Assembly: GCA_011799875.1 (NCBI GenBank)
Contig: CM022301.1
Location: 326,882,929-326,946,928 of the forward strand
DNA: 64,000 nucleotides
DNA from: Thinopyrum elongatum
Lineage: Eukaryota > Streptophyta > Magnoliopsida > Poales > Poaceae
Direction: 5' to 3'
Shown here: positions 41,195 to 52,500 of the stretch, piece after piece
Layout of the letters: each line of letters starts with the position of its first letter
Position numbering within the stretch: the stretch's first letter is position 1
Notes under the pieces: generated by a model
The model's database searches: none
The model's input: only the letters and a program-made list of their open reading frames with translations
Told to the model about the DNA's origin: nothing
Program-made: the position numbers and the translations under genes

Positions 41195-41991
41195 AAACAA
41201 AAAACAGAAGAGAGATGCAATCCAGGGGAGAGTTCCCTCTCTCCCTAAAGGGCCAAGTAAGAAGAAGAAGGAGGGGGCCCGGAGTGACGAACTGCAGGGA
41301 CCACCGGTGGCGATCACCGGGAACACCACCGCACGAGCAGGAGTTTGGCAGTGGCGGTAAGTCCTTTGTCCTATCTTTCCATTTCCTCTATTTGATTCCC
41401 ACTTTAGATTGGATTTCCGCATTCGATTCGAGTGTTAGGGATCGGTTTGAATACAAGGGGTCGGGGGATTGGATTTCTGCCATTCCATTTGACAGATGAG
41501 GAGGCAATGGCAGCAACAATAGATTTTAGGGTTCATATGGGGATTTTGAGTACAAGGGGGTTGGGGGATGGGGTAAATCAACCTTACAAGCACACATATT
41601 AGCCGCGGCAACCCTGGAGGTGCTTGGAGCGGTGGGACCCCATACACTTGTGTTCATTCACCTCTGGCCCCACCGCATTTACCACCATCTCCTCCTCATT
41701 ATCGTCATCCAGAATGATGGGCATTGCACGGTTGCTAGGCACCGTCACCCTAACCACCAGCTCCACTGCTTCATCATCGTCCTTCACAGCGGTTAGCGCC
41801 ACCATGATGGCTACCTTGGCTTGAGCCATGTACTGCCTATACTTGGCCCATATGGCTCTCTGACCAGCATCGCCGAACTTGTCCTTATCCATCGCCCAAC
41901 GTAGTATGTCCACTGACATATCTCCTTTGACAGGATCAGGTATCAACGTCTTCAACTCCTCCTCCATCACCTTCAGCACCATAGTGTATGC
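41195..41991. other. Segment with a truncated orphan ORF
   Basis: This 0.8 kb is unlike the neighbouring LTRs. It holds the minus-strand frame at 41599-41982 and a duplicated motif (ATACAAGGGGTCGGGGGATT at 41451 and a close variant near 41551). The right edge is the Copia copy 2 insertion. Confidence 0.5.
41599..41982 (-). pseudogene. Orphan ORF, 127 aa, N-terminus cut by a Copia insertion
   Basis: The frame encodes an acidic protein with EEELKTLIPDPVKGDMSV, KFGDAGQRAIWAKYRQYMA and a DDDNEEE stretch. I do not recognise it with confidence. It could be a transposon protein fragment or a captured host gene. The ATG at 41982 lies 10 bp from the Copia border, so the real start may have been displaced beyond the window. 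Confidence 0.4.
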
Positions 41992-44900
41992 TGTTGGGAA
42001 ACGTAGTAGAAAACAAAAAAATTCGCCCTACGATCACTTAGGAACAATATGAAGATGCATAACAGGTTGTGATCAATGATCGTTACCGACTTCGGGAGTG
42101 CAGCAGAAGTAGATGAGTCGGTGTAGATCATACTTGGAGTCCCTCAAACGTTGATGACGATCCCGCGAACTGCCCACGAACGATCCCTCGAATGGAAGAC
42201 CGATAGCATGGCCTCTCTACTTGGTTGCAAGCGTACGATCTTCACGATCCGGCAGTGCTTCGCCGTCCAGGGCTAATCATCACCGGAGAATTAGAGGGAG
42301 GAGTTTAGAACCACACGGGCTTCTGATTATGAGGATTAGAGGTGGCTAGGGCTTGCTCTAATTAGTTAACTCGAACCAACTAGAACATGCACTAGATCAA
42401 CTAGAGGAGGCCCCAAAACTTGTGTTTTCATTAGGGCACAAAACCTCCAATATATATAGGTTAGAGGGGAGAGCGAGGGCTGCCACCAAGGAGGGAAACC
42501 GTGCGAACCCTATTTGGCGCTGCAGGCGCCCCTTTGCAAAATGTATTTTGCAAACGGGCACCTGCAGCGCCCCGCGCTGGGCCGGCCCGTTGTGGCACCC
42601 CGGCTCAGAGAAGACCGGAACACCCCGTATTCCAGCCCAGGGACAAGTCCTCTGGAATACGGCACTGTTGGCATAGAACAAATCAGCTCTTTATTACAAT
42701 GGATATGGTTACAAAGGTTACAAGGATTACATCAGCACGGCGACACTACGCCTGCCCAGGGTAGCTCTATGCTAACATCGGAGAAACTCTCTCGGCAGCA
42801 GAACAACGACGATGGTGATGGATTCCACGCCACAGGGACTCTGGCTAGAACGCGTATCCTAGGTCGCAAACTCGGGATCCTCGACAAGCAAGCAATCATG
42901 GCATGACCTGCAAACTGGCATGACACGCCAGGTGAGTACTTTGAATGTACTCGCAAGCTCACAGCAAACATCAGCATTAAAGCAAGACAACATCATAGCA
43001 AGATAGCTACTGAAGTAGATGCAGTAAGGTAGAGTATATCAAGTAGTTTAGTCTATACTCCGAATAACCTCAGGATCCAATCCGAACATGTGCCAAGTCC
43101 ATTCATGTGGTCATCCGACCACTCAACTCATAGCCATCCCATAACTATCATATCATGTACCTGATACCAACTGTACCACAAGACTGACAAACTTACTCTC
43201 TTTCGGGCTGTCTCACAACCCTCAGAATACTCATGATCCATCGAGTAACTTCTGATCTTACGATGAGTTCTCCATCATTACCACTACTATGGTTGACCAC
43301 CTAGTGAGGTCTGGACGGACTGTCCAATACCGTGGACACGGCTATTCGAATAGATTTTACACTCTGCAGAGGTTGCGCACTTTACCCACACCATGGAGCA
43401 CTGACCTCGTGATCCCATTCGGGTGGACCAGCGTTGCTCCAACGAAACCTGCCTGACCCGTGACTCTCCCATCGTACCACCGGCAATCATCCTCCCCCGG
43501 AGTCAAGCCCTGGGTGGCCCCTTGTCACCTCATGACACCTGCCACCGTCGTGGCCAAACTAAACTGTCCCAAACGGGGACTCCCGGGCTAAACATACAAC
43601 TGGGCTCACAAGGTTATCGCCGCCTACCTGATCAGGGCAGCGCGCACGCATAACCTTCCCTAGTTGGTAGTACCGGTGAAAGAGTACGGAGTCAGACCAA
43701 GTCAAGGCCGTCCCATACCGGCAAATGTGGCTGCACGAATAAGCCTGGACAGGTGACTCTAGGTCAACCGACTAAATATTACATCTCCGAATAATATTTT
43801 CGTCATAGCCGACCTTCCGATAACCAGTATGCTTAAGCCACTGCTATTAATTCATCTCCACGAACTGACAGATGAAATCCAGAATAACCATAGACAGTGA
43901 TCTCAACATCATAGTATTAACAAGTGAGTAAGCTACTAGTCACTAATAATCCGGTACTCAACATGGTAGTCACCTATCCGAGAATTAACTCGAACATTGC
44001 ATAGTCCAATTCATTTCACAAATAACTCATACTTGCTATTAAAGTAATTATTTAAACTATGATATTGCAATGCAATAATGCAGATGAGAGTTGTGGCTTG
44101 CCTGGAGATGAAGGAACCATCGGGAAGAAGTGCGGAGAGTCCGCGGAGTTGACTGTTGGAAACAGTTCTCTCTCGGAGAGGCTGCTCACGGGCAAGGGCA
44201 AAATGGTCATTTCCATTGTGGGACCACATAGTGAAAATGAAACCAACACGACGGGCTCGACGAGACGAAGACGTGGGCATTGTAATCACCTCATTAAGAC
44301 TCTCGGTTGAAAAGATACGGCCGTTTAAAGCTCAGGGACTAATATACAAAATAACTTCTACAAACTGGTCCCTGGCAGTTTAAACAGAACGTGCTTTTTC
44401 TGAAAATATGTTTTCCAGAGAGAAAAACGTATTCTGACCGAAGAAGAGCAGAATGCGCTTTCGATAAGGGAAAGCGTACTCCCAGGAGTACGTCTCCACT
44501 TATCCACGCTGGCAGTGGCAGGGCCGGGGCTTGGGTCGCTGACGTGTGGGTCCCGTGGGGCTTCTCTCTCCTTCTTCCTTCTCTTCTTCTAGCTCCCGAC
44601 GCGAGGAGCAGAGGAGCTCGGGGCCGAGCGAGCGCCAGCGCGCTCCGGCGACCGTCCCGGGCGGCTCCGACCACCATTGCCGGCGTTCCGGGCACCGGCG
44701 TGACCGCGAAGGCGAGCCGCATCCATCCTGGCAGGACGCGGTCCTCCAGGAGGATGGGAGCGGGCGTGCTCACGGCCGCGGCGGACAGCAGCTCTGGTGA
44801 GCTTGGGCTCAAGGCTGCGGGCCTTCGGCGGCCGAGGGAAGGAGTTGGGGGATCCGCCGGAGTTCAGGAAGGCTAGTGGTGGTAGAGGGAAGAAGGGAGG

Positions 44901-45052
44901 GGGGCCGGCACTCCGCGAATTTAGCAGAGGAGGGGCGGCGGCCATGGCGGTGGTGAAGGGCGAGGAGAGGTTCTAGAGCTTTGGGGAGAGGACGGGGAGG
45001 ACGGGGAGAGCGAGGGGGAGAGGTTGGTGAGGTCGAGAGGGGCTCGGGAGCC

Positions 45053-45060
45053 CTTTTATA
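45053..45060 (-). promoter_or_regulatory. TATA box of solo LTR A
   Basis: TATAAAAG on the minus strand, about 1.7 kb into the LTR, followed by a CT-rich leader. Solo LTR B has TATAAGAGG in the corresponding place. Confidence 0.6.
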
Positions 45061-45727
45061 GCCGTGGCGGCGCGGGTGGATGGGGATGGCCACGGTGGCG
45101 ATCTTAGCCGGATACTGGAGCTGTAGGGTGGTGTGGCTGGCGGCTAGCCGCGTCGAGGAGCTTCGCGGAGGAGCAGAGGGGGCGCTGGCGTGCTCCGAAA
45201 GGCTCGAGCCCTGTCCATATACGGCGGAGCATGTGCGGGTACAGTGCACCCGTGGCCGCTCGTTGGCTAGCTCCGGCGAGGAGGTTTCGAGAGGGGGCAG
45301 AGGGTTGAGGGCGACGGGTGAAGCACGGGGAGTCAGGTCGGCACGCCCAGACGCGCAAAACTCGCCGAGACGGAGCTGCCCGACGCGTCCCGACGCCCAG
45401 AGCGCGGCCAACGCTGCCAGAGCGTGTGAAATAACATGCCAAGGGGGCAGTCACCACGGGCACTGGCATGAAGAGGACAAGAGAGTCTGCCCTAAGCTGT
45501 CTAGTGATGAGTCCCGGCATCATAGGGGCTATGGGAGTTGATGGATCAAGAGAAAGAGCCAAGGAGAGATGTGAGGCTTCGAGTAAAGTTTGCTGCAGCA
45601 AGCTTGGCTGCGCACTGGTGATCAACAGGAAATTGATTGGGGTCAATGGCGTTGTCTGGGGGGATTAGCTTAGGAAGGACTATGATCCTGGAGGTTTTGA
45701 GGGAATTTGGACCACAAAATAACCTAC

Positions 45728-46515
45728 TTGCTTTGCAACTGCCATTTGGGTCCAGAAACTTGATCAGGAAGGTGTACTCACATGGAGTATCAACTTGAGC
45801 TCAAATTGGGTAGATCATGATGATTTGGACAGGTGATGATGCTGTAAAAAATTCATACCAATTGGACAAGCCAAAATGGTACTTGTTTCACAGCTATTCT
45901 CTCTGACCAGAATTTTAGAAAAACTCTAGGGAATTATTGGGAAGATTAAATAAGGCCAAATCTTGTGGAGAGGTGTTATATAGGTAGGAGAATGCTCTGG
46001 TAAATTTTCAGCATTTATGGAGCAATATAAAATATAGTTGCTTCACAATGTAAAAATCTGACCAGAAACCAAGATTTGGTGCTGTGCTTACATAGATGCT
46101 TGGATAGGGTTGAAACTTGGTGGAGAGTCATGAATTGAGCATATGAAGATTCTTGCAAAATTTCAACTCATTTGGATACACCTAGATAGCACTTGCTTCA
46201 CAAAGCCTCTAGTTGACCAGAAACTTTGGAAATTAGCCAAAGGAGATTTAATATCCAAATAAAGTTGAATTTTGTCATGTGGCAATTAAATGGATAAGAA
46301 AGAGTGTACAAAAAGTTTTAGAGCAAGGAAGCAAATATAAATGGTACTTGCTTCACAAACTGCCAGCTGGGGCAGAATCAGAAAAGGAATATTTGTGAAA
46401 TATTTTTGAACATGGCAAGGAAGGGTTTGACATATTTGTGTAAGATATGACCCAAACAATTTATGAGAATTATTTGGGAATTTTGGGAATGATAGAAATG
46501 TGGGTTGCTTTACAA
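45728..46515 (-). repeat. Six-unit array of about 155 bp in solo LTR A
   Basis: The motif TTGCTTCACAA, with variants, occurs at 45728, 45884, 46038, 46193, 46348 and 46505 (plus-strand coordinates); intervals are 156, 154, 155, 155 and 157 bp. Units also share GACCAGAAA and ACTCATTTGGATA blocks but are otherwise diverged. Confidence 0.85.
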
Positions 46516-46799
46516 CCCGGAACAAACAGGGTTATTCCTTTAATAGAAAAAAGGAATATTCCCATATAAAAAGGATATTGGGGGTTGGTCCAAGATGGAA
46601 ATGGCAGGGTCTTGGGATGGTTTTGGGGTTGGCAAGCCACTCGGGAAGAAAAATGAAGGGTGATCCCTCCAGGTTGCAAGACTACTAAGCCACAAAAAAA
46701 GCAAATCCGGACCAAATCAAAAGAAAAAGAAAATGGGCAAAATTCAGGGTGTTACACCCGTTCTAATATTTTCCTCTGTTTTACAGAAACGTCAAAAAA

Positions 46800-46873
46800 A
46801 GCTGGCATGAGGGTTCGAACTAGCAACCTCTCGATGGCAAATGCTACGCTCTAACAACCAGGCCACCACCCCG
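46800..46873 (-). other. tRNA-like segment (left)
   Basis: On the minus strand, TGGCCTGGTTGTTAGAGC resembles an A box and GTTCGAACC fits the B-box consensus, at tRNA-like spacing. A foldable full cloverleaf is not clear, so this is called a tRNA-derived relic, not a functional tRNA. Confidence 0.5.
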
Positions 46874-46984
46874 CTAGTGCAAATATTGTTCATTTTTCTT
46901 CCTTCATTCGTTATTCAGTTTGGTTTATTTTTTATATTTTTTCTCATTCTTTTTTGTTTTCTTTAGTGCATGGTTTTTTAAAAT

Positions 46985-47335
46985 TTGTGAACCTTTATTT
47001 CTAAATTTATGAACTTTTTCTATAAATTCTTGAACTTTTCTTCAAATAAGATGAACTTTTTCAAATAAGATGATTTTTTTAAAATTTGGTGAATTTGTAA
47101 AAATTCGATGAACTTTTTTCATATTCGATGAACTTTTTCTGAAATTCGATGAACTTTTTTCATATTCGATGAACTTTTTCTGAAATTCGATGAACTTTTT
47201 TCAAATTCGATGAACTTTTTTCAAATACCGTGATTTTTTTCAAATTCGATGAACTTTTTTCAAATCCGGTGAAAGTTTTTTCAAATTCTATGGACTTTTT
47301 TCAAATTCATCAACTTTTTCTATTTTTGCAAACTT
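46985..47335. repeat. Short-period array (GATGAACTTTTTTCAAATTC)
   Basis: About fifteen imperfect copies of an approximately 20 bp unit, GATGAACTTTTTTCAAATTC, lie in AT-rich DNA inside the TIR element. Confidence 0.85.
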
Positions 47336-47486
47336 TTCTTTTGAATTCATGGTTTATGTGAATGCGTTTTCACGTTTATGTTTTCTCTATTCAAATATAT
47401 TTTATAGTGGGTATATAATAGTATATGTTTAATGTTTTGTACTGAATGAAAGGTCAAAGAGAATTGTTTTCCTCAAGTAATCAACT

Positions 47487-47550
47487 ACCCGATGTTGGTG
47501 TAGTGCTTAACTCGTGTGGGCACAGGGAGTTCGGGTCCCAGTTCTAACGG
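47487..47550 (+). other. tRNA-like segment (right)
   Basis: TGGTGTAGTGCTTAACTCG resembles an A box and GAGTTCGGGTCCC a B box. It lies in the opposite orientation to the left segment. Confidence 0.4.
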
Positions 47551-48966
47551 AATATAAGCGTGATAATTTTTCTTTACCTTTTGCTTTTCAGCAGGTTGCT
47601 TGGCCAGCCCACTACACGTCCATGCAGGCGCCAGCAACGCGAACGGGCGCCTACATCGCTCAACTCCTCCTCCCCTTAGTTGGACTCCTCCCCTACTCCT
47701 ATTCGGCCCCCTTCCTTAGGGAAGCGGCGCCTCTTCCCACTTGGGCCCTTGTGGCCCAAGTTGCCTTCCACCTCTTGGCCTTTTAAGGCCCGTTGATATT
47801 GAAATTAAATATAAAATGATCTAAATACTTCTAGACCATTATATATATAATTTAACATCTTTGAAAACATTTTCCACCTATATATAATTAATCGGTAATA
47901 CCCTGTATTACCCGATATTCACCGAAACCATTCCGGTGACCCCGAAACGCTTCCGGAACCTCTCGGAACTATTTTGGATATTAATGAAACAATTCCTCAA
48001 ATATATTCTCATCACTCCTGTCCCACTAACACTGAGCAAATCATGATTACCTTAAGCTTGTGACCCCGTAGGTTCGATAAACCATAGACATGAACGAAAC
48101 CCTTCGTTCAATGACCGATAGCGGAACAGTGGACATCCATATCGGTCCCTATGATTACACGAATGATATTCGAGTGAACCTTTGGTTATCATGTGATGTT
48201 TCCTTTGCTTCGCGATACTTTACAAAACCCGGTGTGCATCAGTATCTTCCTGAGTCATCACCATGCTCACTATACCGTTGCTCCCGTTATCGATTTTGTT
48301 TTTCTTTTCTCGTTGACATGTTCCGGCATCCCCGTGAAGTAGTCACCTGTGTCTGGCCAAACGATGATGGATGTCGTCACACTGAGAGGGCCCTAAGAAT
48401 ATCTCTCCATCGTCGGAGGAGCAAATTCCACTCTCGAGCTATCCGGTCACTTGTCAAACTTTCCGGTGAGCCTAAAAGTTGTCGTTATTATCACCTTGTT
48501 ACAGATGTTGTTTGAGCAACCCCAAAGCCCACTGTCTGGTAGGAAGTGACCGAGACACTCTCATGGTCCGAGGAACTAAAACACATGCTAACACTCCGTG
48601 TTATAACTGATGATTTCAGACGATATAATCACAAAGTATAACAGACAAGTATTGGGTCGATTCAATATGATCGTTCTTCTAACATCATACCCTCAATGTT
48701 GTTTTAGGATTATTGTTACACTTAACGATATCCTAAGATCCAAAAAACGTGATCACCAATAACACTTGAGCCAGTCTTAGTGGCGAGACCCGGAACCTAT
48801 TGTTTACCATTTACCATTTCACACATGCATATGAGTTTTCCACTGAATCGCATATTCCAGGATCATAGCAGTTATAGCATGAAATATAAACTCTTAATTA
48901 TGAATAATGGAAATATAGTAATACAATATTATTGCCTCAAGGGCATATTTCCAACAGTCTCCCACT

Positions 48967-49589
48967 TGCACTAGAGTCAATAATCTAGTTAGCACTTTTA
49001 ACTTTTACACCAATGGCAATCCGGTGTCAGTCCATGTTTTGCTTGTGGTATAGACTTCGTCCTATCGAATATGACAACTTCAGTTATGCGTGTATCATTT
49101 GCATTTCTATGCATCTATCATACTTTCACAAGAATTCATAATTTATGTGAAACCAGCTTTGTATATATATTGAATCACTGGTAGAACCTTTGATTCCTTA
49201 GACTGAGTTATGGAACCACTATTAAGAATAGTGTTCCAATGATACAATCATCTAGAAACCATACCAAGCTCATAAATGAATTTTCAATTCATCACCCTTC
49301 ATTTTTGCTTCTAAAGCAATAATATACTTAGCCTTCTGTTATAGAATTCACCACAGTAACTTTCTTGGACCAATTCCAACTTACTGTGCCACCATAAATC
49401 ACTTTTAATTTTAAATCGAAAAATCACTTGGAGCACAGATGAAGATTTTATCGATGTACTACTTACAAGGAGCCTTCATTGATGTAGCTCCTTACAACAA
49501 TCTCTTCATTTTCTCCATGTGTGAGAAACATGTCGTTAATCCTTAACGACATTTCATTGTTGTCTCATGATCAACAATTTGACCATACT
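48967..49589 (-). pseudogene. Interior of Copia copy 2, RNase H end
   Basis: Decayed sequence matching 30380-30990 of copy 1 in reverse. No open frame survives. Confidence 0.7.
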
Positions 49590-52500
49590 TGTGGCACCCC
49601 AGCTCAGAGAGACTGGAACACCCCGTATTCCAGCCCAGAGATCAAGTCTTCTGGAATACGACACTGCTTGGCATATAAAAAATCAGCTTTTTATTATGAT
49701 GGATATGGTTACAAGGGTTCTGAAGACTCAAGGATTACATCGGCATGGTGACACTATGCCTGCTAGGGTAGTTCTATGCTAGTAGCAGAACAACTCGTAG
49801 TAGCGGAATATCATCTAGCAACGGAACTACGATGACGGCGGTGGACTCCACTCCGCAGGGACTCTAGCTGGGACGTGATTCTAGCGCACAAACTCGGACT
49901 CCTCGATAAGCAATCAATCTCGGCATGACCTGCAATCTGGCATGACACGCCAGGTGAGTACTTTGAATGTAATCGCAAGCTCACAGCAACCAAAGCAATC
50001 AAGACAAACAATAGCTTGGCATTTAAAAATTAATCATTCATGATGAGCATGATACTACTAGAACAACATGAGCATGGCATGAACATGATATGAACAAGAT
50101 GATACTGACATGCAGCATGTTTAAACTATCATGATTCAACTTACTCTATTTGGAGGTTACCTCGTAACCAGCACATGCATCCACTTACCATCATGGACAT
50201 CACACGATCACCTCAGGATCAACCAAGCTTGGTGTTAACAGTACCGCAGTGATCGTATGATCACGAGGAGCTTGATCTTAACCCGGGATCATCACATGAC
50301 ACCACAACCAACTTCGGTATCAGCGATACCCTTGTGATCCTCTCACGACCACATAAAGATCAACCAACCTCTTTCCTCATCGAACCGGGGTTGTTTATTA
50401 GTCAGGTTATTATTACTGTTAACCCATAGTGTGACCTACTATGAACTGGGGCCATATCCATGGGCACGGCTATTGATAGATTATACACTCTGCAGAGGTT
50501 AGTACACTGTACCCACACTACGAAACCCAAGGCCTTGTGCTCCCATTTGGGTGGACCAACGACGTTCCGACAAAACCGATCTATTGCAAGACACTCTCCC
50601 GGCCACTTCGACCAACTCCCCTTTGGGCTAAGTCATGGGTGGCCCCGGATGCCACTCTGGACATCAAATGGCCACCGTCGTGGCAAAACAAAAACGGCCC
50701 CAAACGGGGACATGTGCACATTACCAAACTTGGGCTCACAAGGCTTATGGCCGCCTACCTGATCAGGGTAGCGCACGCACATAACCTTCGGTAGTTGGAG
50801 GCACCGGCGAGAGGTATGACAATATACCACATTAAGGCCTTCACATACAAGCAAATGTGGCTGCACTGGTCAGCTCGATTCGATGGCACTATGACTCAGC
50901 CAACAGGTGTTCAAGCTGTATTAAAGTCCGGTTTAACTTGAATGTAATGAGCTGAGTCACAATAACATGATGAAATAACAATGCATTGAGCATGATATCA
51001 ACATGAGCATGAATGGGAAGCATAATCATTAACCATATCAGCAACAATAAATCATTCATCCTACTACATGCAAGAGAGTATGGCATAGCGATGATCATGA
51101 ATATCACAAGTATAACCAATCATAACACTACATATGAGCATAGCCTGACCACTAGCATCTGAAAAGACTCACTAGAATATAACCTAATAATAACAGTAGC
51201 ACGAAATCATTTAACTAACAGGTGCAAAATGATCACGACATAGTAACGAGCATGGATCCATCAGCATATAAAGCATTCATGAATATATTAACATGCACAA
51301 CTTATTTAAATATTCAAGTGGAAAACCAAGACTATTGCAAGACCATCATGCAAGTGGCTGTCGTGGCTTGCCTGGGATGAGGGATTCTCCGGGAAGAAGT
51401 GCGATGAAGTCGCAGAAAGATTCGCCGGAAGCGCTTCTCTCTCGGAGGGGGCTAAATAAGGGCAAGGGCAAAATGGTCATTTTTAGTATGCGACAACACA
51501 GTGAAAATGGAACCAACAGAACGGGCTGGAGAGACGAGAACGTGGGCTTTGGAATCACCTGATTCGGAGCTACGGTCGCGAAGATACGGCCGTTTGAAGA
51601 CCAGGGACTAATCTATGACAGAAATATTCACAAACAGGTCCCTGGCGGTTAAAACAGAAAGCGCCTTCTCAGAAAATATGCCTTCTACAAAAGAAAATGT
51701 ATTTTCAGCCGTAGAAGAACCAAAGTACACTTTCTAACTTGGAAAGCATATTTGACGAAAACCGTCTCCACTTATCTGACTGGATCTGGGTCTCGTGTGG
51801 CCGACAGGTGGAGTCGCCTGGGTGGTGGGGCCGCCTGGCCCGCCCGTCTTCTTCCTCCCGTCTCTCCCTCACGCGCAGCAGAGCAGAGCAGAGGAGGGGC
51901 GTGCCGGCGTTGGCCCCGCTGCCTCCGGCCACCTCCGGCCGGGGCGAGGGCGTCGGCAGCCTCGGGGTGGCGCGCCGCACCTGTCCAGGTGAGGAGCGCG
52001 CATCGGGGAAGGCCGCCGCCGCGGCAGCTCACGGTGGCAGAGGACTCGGGCGACGGCTAAGCTTGGGGGAAAGCTTGGCCACAAGGTCTCCGGTGAGGAA
52101 CTGAGGTGAGGGGGAGGTGCGCAAGGGCTCAGGGAAGGGGCTGGTGAGGTCAGAAGGGAGTGAGGGGGCTCGGGCAGCTAGAATTTAAGCCGAGCCCGAC
52201 GGCGGCCATGGCAGATGGAGGAGGGGTGGGGCGGCTCCAGTGGTCGAGGCGCTCAGCTGAGGGGGCGATGAGCTGCGGAGGAACGCGGGCAAGCCTCTTA
52301 TAGGCACGGGGAGGGCTCGGGAAGGCTCGGGAGCCCGCAGTCAACCGGACATGGCGGCAGTAGAGGAGGTCAGTTGACGGGCGCGGCTGCCGGCGCATGA
52401 GGACGGCGAGATAGGAAGGGGCCAAGGCAGTGGAGTGACCGCACGATCACGCGGAAGCTCCAGAACAAGAAGAGAGCTCGAGAGCGCGAAGGAACGGACG

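Larger units (their letters stand above)
42591..46756 (-). mobile_element. Solo LTR A (4,166 bp)
   Basis: The perfect duplication CCCGT (42586-42590 and 46757-46761) directly flanks the LTR, so the interior was lost by LTR-LTR recombination. On the minus strand it starts TGTAACACCCTGAATTTTG and ends CCGGGGTGCCACA. Orientation is based on a TATA box at 45053-45060 (minus) followed by a CT-rich leader and an ATG at 44945. Large LTRs of this kind are known from non-coding Gypsy-derived (LARD-like) elements. Confidence 0.9.
42517..47656. mobile_element. Hairpin-ended TIR element (Mutator-like?), carrying solo LTR A
   Basis: DNA foreign to the LTR begins near 42500 and ends near 47660. The left end has a near-perfect 54 bp hairpin (arms 42517-42542 and 42545-42570, 24 of 26 pairs). 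The right end has a smaller hairpin (47622-47632 with 47646-47656). The ends share TGCAGGCGCC and TGTAGGCGCCC in inverted orientation. The interior holds tRNA-like segments and a short-period array. A target duplication was not found, so the superfamily is uncertain. No transposase is present. Confidence 0.55.
41992..48956 (-). mobile_element. 3' LTR of Copia copy 2, split by a TIR element
   Basis: LTR parts 41992-42496 and about 47662-48956 together make about 1.8 kb, the same as in copy 1. On the minus strand it runs from TGTTGGAAATATGCCC to GTTTCCCAACA. Confidence 0.8.

Noticed and set aside
44339..45646. Several 100-200 codon frames on both strands in solo LTR A
   Set aside because: They lie in the GC-rich leader of an LTR, overlap in many frames and do not match the frames of solo LTR B beyond the first few residues.
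46800..47550. Functional tRNA genes
   Set aside because: A and B boxes can be seen but no complete cloverleaf with paired acceptor stem; called tRNA-derived relics.
48090..48515. 141-codon plus-strand frame and its counterpart at 31441-31692
   Set aside because: These are LTR segments of the two Copia copies read in opposite directions; no domain and not conserved as protein.
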